NCBI GenBank assembly: GCA_946406585.1
Contig: CAMJLI010000064.1
Location: 1-10,447 of the forward strand
Source: an uncultured Prevotellaceae bacterium
GTDB taxonomy: Bacteria > Bacteroidota > Bacteroidia > Bacteroidales > Bacteroidaceae
Length of the DNA stretch: 10,447 nucleotides
Direction: 5' to 3'
Shown: in pieces, positions 6,862-10,447 of the stretch
Numbering within the stretch: position 1 is the first letter of the stretch
How the letters are laid out: every line of letters begins with the position of its first letter
Translations under genes and position numbers: made by a program
Notes under the pieces: generated by a model
The model's input: only the letters and a program-made list of their open reading frames with translations
Told to the model about the DNA's origin: nothing
Databases searched by the model: none

Positions 6862-7620
6862 ATGAAGAAAAATATCATCATCTGTATCGCTTTTTGCCTG
6901 GCATGGCTGCTGCCTGGCCAGACGCTCGCCATTACTCCTGACGGCGGAATACAACTGAAAGCCCGTGTGGGCTATAGCATCGGCGGCACCGCCCCCATCG
7001 GCATTCCCGCCACCATCCGAAGCATCGAAGCCTACCGACTCACACCCTCGCTGATGGCGGGAGCCGAAATGCAGATGTCGCTGCGTGGCAACTGGGGATT
7101 GATGGCAGGACTGCGCATCGAGAACAAAGCCATGGACGCAGAGGCCACCACCAAAGGATACCGGATGGAAATGGTGAAAGGTAACAGCAAAATCGAGGGA
7201 CTCTTCACTGGTCATATCAAGCAAGAGGTAACGGAGTGGATGCTCACACTGCCGGTAATGGCCACTTACCAACTCGGACAGAAAGTGACACTGAAGGCGG
7301 GACCCTATCTCTCTGTGCTACTCAACAAGGATTTCAGCGGCATCGCATCCGACGGATATTTGCGCCAGGGCGATCCCACCGGACCGAGGGTGGACATGGG
7401 CAAAAAAGAGGGTGAATGGGCCACCTACGACTTCAGCGATGAGATGCGCTCTATACAGTTTGGAGCCGCAGTGGGGGCCGACTGGCAACTGCATGAGCAC
7501 TTCGGCCTCTCAGCCGACCTCAACTGGGGCCTTACAGGCATCTTCAACAACGACTTCAAGACTGTGGAACAGACCCTTTACCCCATCTACGGAACGATAG
7601 GTGTTTTCTGGAAATTCTGA
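6862..7620 (+). CDS. Outer-membrane beta-barrel protein (PorT/OMP_b-brl_2-like)
   Basis: With the start at 6862 the protein has 252 residues. It opens with a signal peptide (MKKNIIICIAFCLAW, probable cleavage after GQTLA, residue 23) without a lipobox. The rest alternates amphipathic strands typical of small porin-like barrels: LKARVGYSIGG, LTPSLMAGAEMQMSL, GLMAGLRIENKA, WMLTLPVMATYQLG, VTLKAGPYLSVLLN, QFGAAVGADWQL, FGLSADLNWGLTG, and a final GTIGVFWKF ending in phenylalanine, the usual C-terminal signal for barrel assembly. The motif LPVMATYQLG followed by LKAGPYLSVLL is characteristic of the Bacteroidetes outer-membrane beta-barrel family (PF13568). It is probably translated from the same mRNA as the PCMD lipoprotein and ends at the terminator at 7704-7743. 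Its role, whether porin, anchor or partner of the lipoprotein, cannot be read from the sequence. Confidence 0.85.
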   Translation: MKKNIIICIAFCLAWLLPGQTLAITPDGGIQLKARVGYSIGGTAPIGIPATIRSIEAYRLTPSLMAGAEMQMSLRGNWGLMAGLRIENKAMDAEATTKGYRMEMVKGNSKIEGLFTGHIKQEVTEWMLTLPVMATYQLGQKVTLKAGPYLSVLLNKDFSGIASDGYLRQGDPTGPRVDMGKKEGEWATYDFSDEMRSIQFGAAVGADWQLHEHFGLSADLNWGLTGIFNNDFKTVEQTLYPIYGTIGVFWKF

Positions 7621-7703
7621 CGGCGGTCTTCATATTCCCTCGTTAATGTCATTGTATGTGACGGAGTTCTTACTCTTGGCATGACCGAGGAAGACTATAA
7701 ATT

Positions 7704-7743
7704 TCAAGGCAGGTGGAGCGATGGTTCCACCTGCCTTGATTTT
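7704..7743 (+). terminator. Intrinsic terminator of the PCMD/beta-barrel unit, possibly bidirectional
   Basis: A perfect 14-bp stem TCAAGGCAGGTGGA (7704-7717) / TCCACCTGCCTTGA (7726-7739) with an 8-base loop is followed by TTTT. It sits 83 bases after the beta-barrel stop and 45 bases from the stop of the converging EEP gene. On the minus strand the stem is followed by AAATTTATAG, a poor U-tract, so termination in that direction is less certain. Nothing else recognisable lies in 7621-7788. Confidence 0.85.
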
Positions 7744-7788
7744 CGGCCTTGAGAGTAACTTGTTTAATCCAACGTTTCCCCGGCGATG

Positions 7789-8961
7789 TCAATGTTTCAC
7801 CACTTTACGACCGTTGATGATGTATGTGCCTGGTGCCAGGTCGCCCGTTTGACGGATACCGTTGAGGTCATAGGTGTCGGGGGTGGATTGGCTGTCGTTA
7901 GCGATTTGGTAGATGCCGCTGGGCATGCTTTCGCTAATGTTGTAAGGCTTGTTGGTAATTTGGAACTTGGCGATGAGGGGATAGTGGTCTCCAAGGGGCA
8001 CACCATCGCGTTTGTAGCCTTTTTCGTCCTTTTCAAAACTTACAAGCTTCAGCCCGTATCCTCCTATGGGGCTGATGTATAGGATATTGTCAAGTGTTTC
8101 GCCTTCAATGGCATCACTGCCTAACGCCGGATACGTGCCATTGTTGCAGGCTTCCACCCATGCGTCTTTGACAACAGCCCTTCCCGTTGCCTCGATGGCA
8201 TCGATGAAGACGGTCTTGATGTCGTCGCGATGGTAGTAACTGTTCATGTCGCCAGCCACTACGATGGGACGCGCGTCCATGTTGTCGAGAATGTACTCTC
8301 GCAGTTGCACCCACTGGGCTTGGCGCGCCTCGCGGTCCCTGGCGTCGTTACCTTTCTCCTCGTCACGATCCGAACTGGCATCCATGTGCATGTTATAGAC
8401 AACAACCTCTTTGCCGTCGGACAGTGTAATCTCATGGCGACGGAAACCCTTGGTGATGATGTCGTCGAAATCGTGGCTGAATTTGCCAAAGCTGCTGTTC
8501 CAAGCCACACGCTCATGCCGCTTGGGGGTGATGCCCTTTTTCCATACGGCATTGAGACCATCGCACTCAAACCGGAAATTCTGCAAGTGGGCGAAATCTA
8601 TCTCATTTTCCTCAAGTGTGATGCCACCCGACCACTCGTCATGGTCGTAACCGGCAAACAGGCGCGACCATATCTCCCAGCGGTAGTTGAAATCCTCCTG
8701 CAAGCACAAGAAGTCGCAGTCTTTCGAAGCGAGGTATTCGCTGATTCGTTCGCTCCCCTCCGACTTGGGACCGTCGGCATTGACGTCGAAAACAAAAATT
8801 TTCCCCGGCAGGCCGTCTACGTTCAAGGTGAGCACGCTGAAGTTCACCGTCTCGTCTTCGATAGGCTGTTGGGTGTTGCTGTTCTGCGCATAGGCTGTTG
8901 TGAAGGCGGCGCAAGCCAAGAGGAGTGCGGCCTTGATATGATGTGATATGAACTTTGTCAT
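7789..8961 (-). CDS. Secreted endonuclease/exonuclease/phosphatase (EEP) fold hydrolase with a sorting-like C-terminal tail
   Basis: With the ATG at 8961 the protein has 390 residues. A GTG at 9018 is also in frame, but it overlaps the upstream stop and would add 19 residues before the signal peptide, so I reject it. Residues 1-25 are a signal peptide ending TTAYA. The EEP metal-dependent phosphodiesterase motifs appear in order: LTLNVDGLPG (N47), LCLQED (E89), YNMHMDAS (H192), VVAGDMNSY (D238, N240), DNILYIS (D291) and GDHYPLIA (D325, H326). The catalytic set therefore looks complete. Secreted members include DNase I-like nucleases and sphingomyelinase C-type lipid phosphodiesterases, and the sequence alone does not decide between them. 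The last ~28 residues (YDLNGIRQTGDLAPGTYIIN, then GRKVVKH) resemble the short tails seen on many exported Prevotella proteins and type IX secretion signals. It lies 53 bases after the lipase gene with no promoter visible between them. Confidence 0.85.
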   Translation of the reverse strand: MTKFISHHIKAALLLACAAFTTAYAQNSNTQQPIEDETVNFSVLTLNVDGLPGKIFVFDVNADGPKSEGSERISEYLASKDCDFLCLQEDFNYRWEIWSRLFAGYDHDEWSGGITLEENEIDFAHLQNFRFECDGLNAVWKKGITPKRHERVAWNSSFGKFSHDFDDIITKGFRRHEITLSDGKEVVVYNMHMDASSDRDEEKGNDARDREARQAQWVQLREYILDNMDARPIVVAGDMNSYYHRDDIKTVFIDAIEATGRAVVKDAWVEACNNGTYPALGSDAIEGETLDNILYISPIGGYGLKLVSFEKDEKGYKRDGVPLGDHYPLIAKFQITNKPYNISESMPSGIYQIANDSQSTPDTYDLNGIRQTGDLAPGTYIINGRKVVKH

Positions 8962-9014
8962 GATGTTGTTTGTTATGTGAATAATATGCTTGAAAAACAA
9001 AAGTCCCGTGCTGC

Positions 9015-10447
9015 TCACTCAGCTTGGTCGAAGATGTCCACGTTGTTTTCTTTCAGCCAGTCGTAGAGAGACCGCTGATAGTAGTCTGTGAGATAAGGTT
9101 CCACCTTGGACAGTCTGGCATCGGCCTCGGAGTCGTCGAAGACGCCTTGGTTGGCGGCAGACGCGGAGCCGTCAGACTCTGACTCGGCAGGAGTGGTCAG
9201 ATACATATATATTTGTAATAGGTCTGTTAATTCTAGACCGCTGTCGTCGGCGATTTGCAACACCTCGGAGGTATTGGTGCCCAAGTTGTTGAGCGTGTTC
9301 TCTATTTTGGCAAGCACGTCAAAGAAACTGCCACCCGTCCCGCCATTGGTGAGATTCTGCACGGCACCTTTCACATCGAAGCCCTTGTCCTCGAGTTTAT
9401 GGATGATGCCCATTACCGTGGCGTCCTCCACCAAGTCGGCATAGTGGGTGTTCAACTCGCCATCGTAATACAGCACAGGGTATGCCGTCAGCGTGGCGGC
9501 GAGATTGAGGTAGAACAGGAGGCCGCCAACAATGGTGTGATGGTAGTCGGGGATGATGAAATTGGTCTGCAACCTCGTACGCTCAGGCACGATAGACTTC
9601 ACGAATGGCCTTTCTGAAGTTCCCTCATACCTGAACTCGCTGAGGAACTTGAGAAACTCTCTTCCCGAACTGGCAGGCACGGTGTTGTCTCTTACCAAGT
9701 GCATCACATAGTATTTCTGCGAGAAATCGGGCGTCCAGTCTCTGGTCAATGAATAGTTTTTGGCGACATCGCGAAGCATGTCGTATTCGTCGGAGTATTT
9801 ACTGAGAAAGTTGTCCTGCATGATCTGGGTGAGTGTCTTGCCTTCAAGGGAGTCCATAACGGCTTCGGTGCTGTATTTGCCACTCGATATCCATTCTTTG
9901 AATTTCTCATTGTAAGGCTCTTTGAACATCTGTTCATAAGTGAAGCCAAGGTTGGCAAGGCGGTTGTACACATCGAGCACCATGGGCATGCACAACACGT
10001 CGATCTGCGGGTCGTCCTTGTGATCGATGTAGTATCTGCAGGCTTCCATGATGTCGAAAGGCGCGCCTCCTACCAATGTCTTGTCAAACACGATTTCGTC
10101 ACTGTAATGCATATCGCGCACACGCTGTGTTGCGATGGCGTCATACCCTCCCGAGGAGTAACCGGCATTGATGAGAAATTTACCCTGGCTCATGTCGCGG
10201 TCGTCAAGCAGTTTCCTTGCTGCCAAGAGCATGTCGATGCTGGCTTGCCCGTTGTAGTCGCCAAAGCAGTAGGCCTGTGGCATGTTCTCCGAGACGCCAA
10301 CCCCCTGGTAGTCGCTCGCCACTACTATGTAGTTGGGGCTTAGAGGGTTGGCAAGGACAAAATCCTCACCTAAGGAATATCCTCTGGTGGGGGCGTAGCC
10401 TTGGTCCATTTGCGTGTAGTGGTTGTAGAGCAAGATGCCGTCGCAGG
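9015..10447 (-). CDS. Secreted-type alpha/beta hydrolase (lipase family), N-terminus outside window
   Basis: The frame is open through the right edge, so only the last ~476 codons are present. The first residues seen are CDGILLYNHY. The catalytic core is intact: DYQGVG after VVAS, as in secretory lipases (PF03583 type); the nucleophile elbow GYSSGG with Ser at 10157-10155; a plausible catalytic Asp in HLVRDNTVPASS (9689-9687); and a His in PDYHHT (His codons 9542-9537). A TTG at 10433 is an internal leucine codon, not the start. After the hydrolase domain, roughly the last 150 residues form an extension with NGGTGGS and a low-complexity acidic/Ser/Ala linker (AESESDGSASAANQG), ending in a helical, charged tail with YDWLKENNVDIFDQAE. 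Lipase or esterase activity is the likely function. The substrate is unknown, and a peptidase of the prolyl-oligopeptidase group is the main alternative. It probably heads an operon with the EEP enzyme. Confidence 0.82.
   Translation of the reverse strand, partial: CDGILLYNHYTQMDQGYAPTRGYSLGEDFVLANPLSPNYIVVASDYQGVGVSENMPQAYCFGDYNGQASIDMLLAARKLLDDRDMSQGKFLINAGYSSGGYDAIATQRVRDMHYSDEIVFDKTLVGGAPFDIMEACRYYIDHKDDPQIDVLCMPMVLDVYNRLANLGFTYEQMFKEPYNEKFKEWISSGKYSTEAVMDSLEGKTLTQIMQDNFLSKYSDEYDMLRDVAKNYSLTRDWTPDFSQKYYVMHLVRDNTVPASSGREFLKFLSEFRYEGTSERPFVKSIVPERTRLQTNFIIPDYHHTIVGGLLFYLNLAATLTAYPVLYYDGELNTHYADLVEDATVMGIIHKLEDKGFDVKGAVQNLTNGGTGGSFFDVLAKIENTLNNLGTNTSEVLQIADDSGLELTDLLQIYMYLTTPAESESDGSASAANQGVFDDSEADARLSKVEPYLTDYYQRSLYDWLKENNVDIFDQAE

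Noticed and set aside
6601..7272. 223-codon minus-strand frame across the PCMD/beta-barrel junction
   Set aside because: It is antisense to two well-supported genes, and its His/Arg-rich low-quality translation has no motifs.
7626..7694. Inverted repeat GTCTTC ... GAAGAC downstream of the beta-barrel gene
   Set aside because: Six-base arms about 57 bases apart are expected by chance, and a clear terminator lies further on.
8230..8946. 238-codon open frame antisense to the EEP gene
   Set aside because: The minus-strand frame carries a complete EEP motif series and a signal peptide. The antisense translation has no recognisable domain and reflects codon bias.
8962..9018. GTG start at 9018 for the EEP protein
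   Set aside because: It overlaps the lipase stop and would place 19 extra residues before a normal signal peptide starting at 8961.

Overview
The window looks like a chromosomal segment of a gut- or oral-type Bacteroidales bacterium, most likely Prevotella or a close relative. Three promoter-like sites match the Bacteroidetes -7/-33 consensus (TAnnTTTG with a TTG about 19-20 bases upstream). The proteins are typical of this order: a PCMD-domain lipoprotein, an outer-membrane beta-barrel, a Cthe_2159-type beta-helix protein, divergent InlB-type repeats, and a short C-terminal tail resembling Prevotella sorting signals. All six protein-coding genes appear to encode exported proteins, although the lipase gene lacks its N-terminus here.

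Left block (1-5310, minus strand). A large exported beta-helix protein of the Cthe_2159 carbohydrate-binding type (5310-2440) is followed by the first 739 codons of a multidomain secreted protein with InlB-type repeats (2219 to the left edge), which runs out of the window. Its architecture recalls the accessory N-terminal regions of Prevotella pectate lyases or pectin esterases, and the Cthe_2159 family binds polygalacturonic acid and cellulose. Together they suggest polysaccharide, possibly pectin, handling at the cell surface. Between the two genes lies a 9-bp tandem array (2316-2414). In the minus-strand transcript it folds into one long hairpin of about 43-45 consecutive pairs in which every departure from Watson-Crick is G.U. 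This is the most unusual element in the window.

Middle block (5311-7743, plus strand). A divergent 386-bp intergenic region holds promoters for both directions, a cluster of TGCATTT half-sites, and a GC-richer coding-like scrap. It leads into a two-gene unit: a PCMD lipoprotein and an outer-membrane beta-barrel protein, joined by a strong Shine-Dalgarno sequence and ended by an intrinsic terminator.

Right block (7789-10447, minus strand). A secreted alpha/beta hydrolase of the lipase type (start outside the window) is followed 53 bases later by a secreted endonuclease/exonuclease/phosphatase-fold enzyme. With no promoter visible between them they are probably co-transcribed, and they may act together on lipids or phosphodiesters outside the cell.

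I see no RNA genes, insertion sequences or CRISPR arrays. Function calls rest on motif and architecture recognition by eye; no database search was possible.
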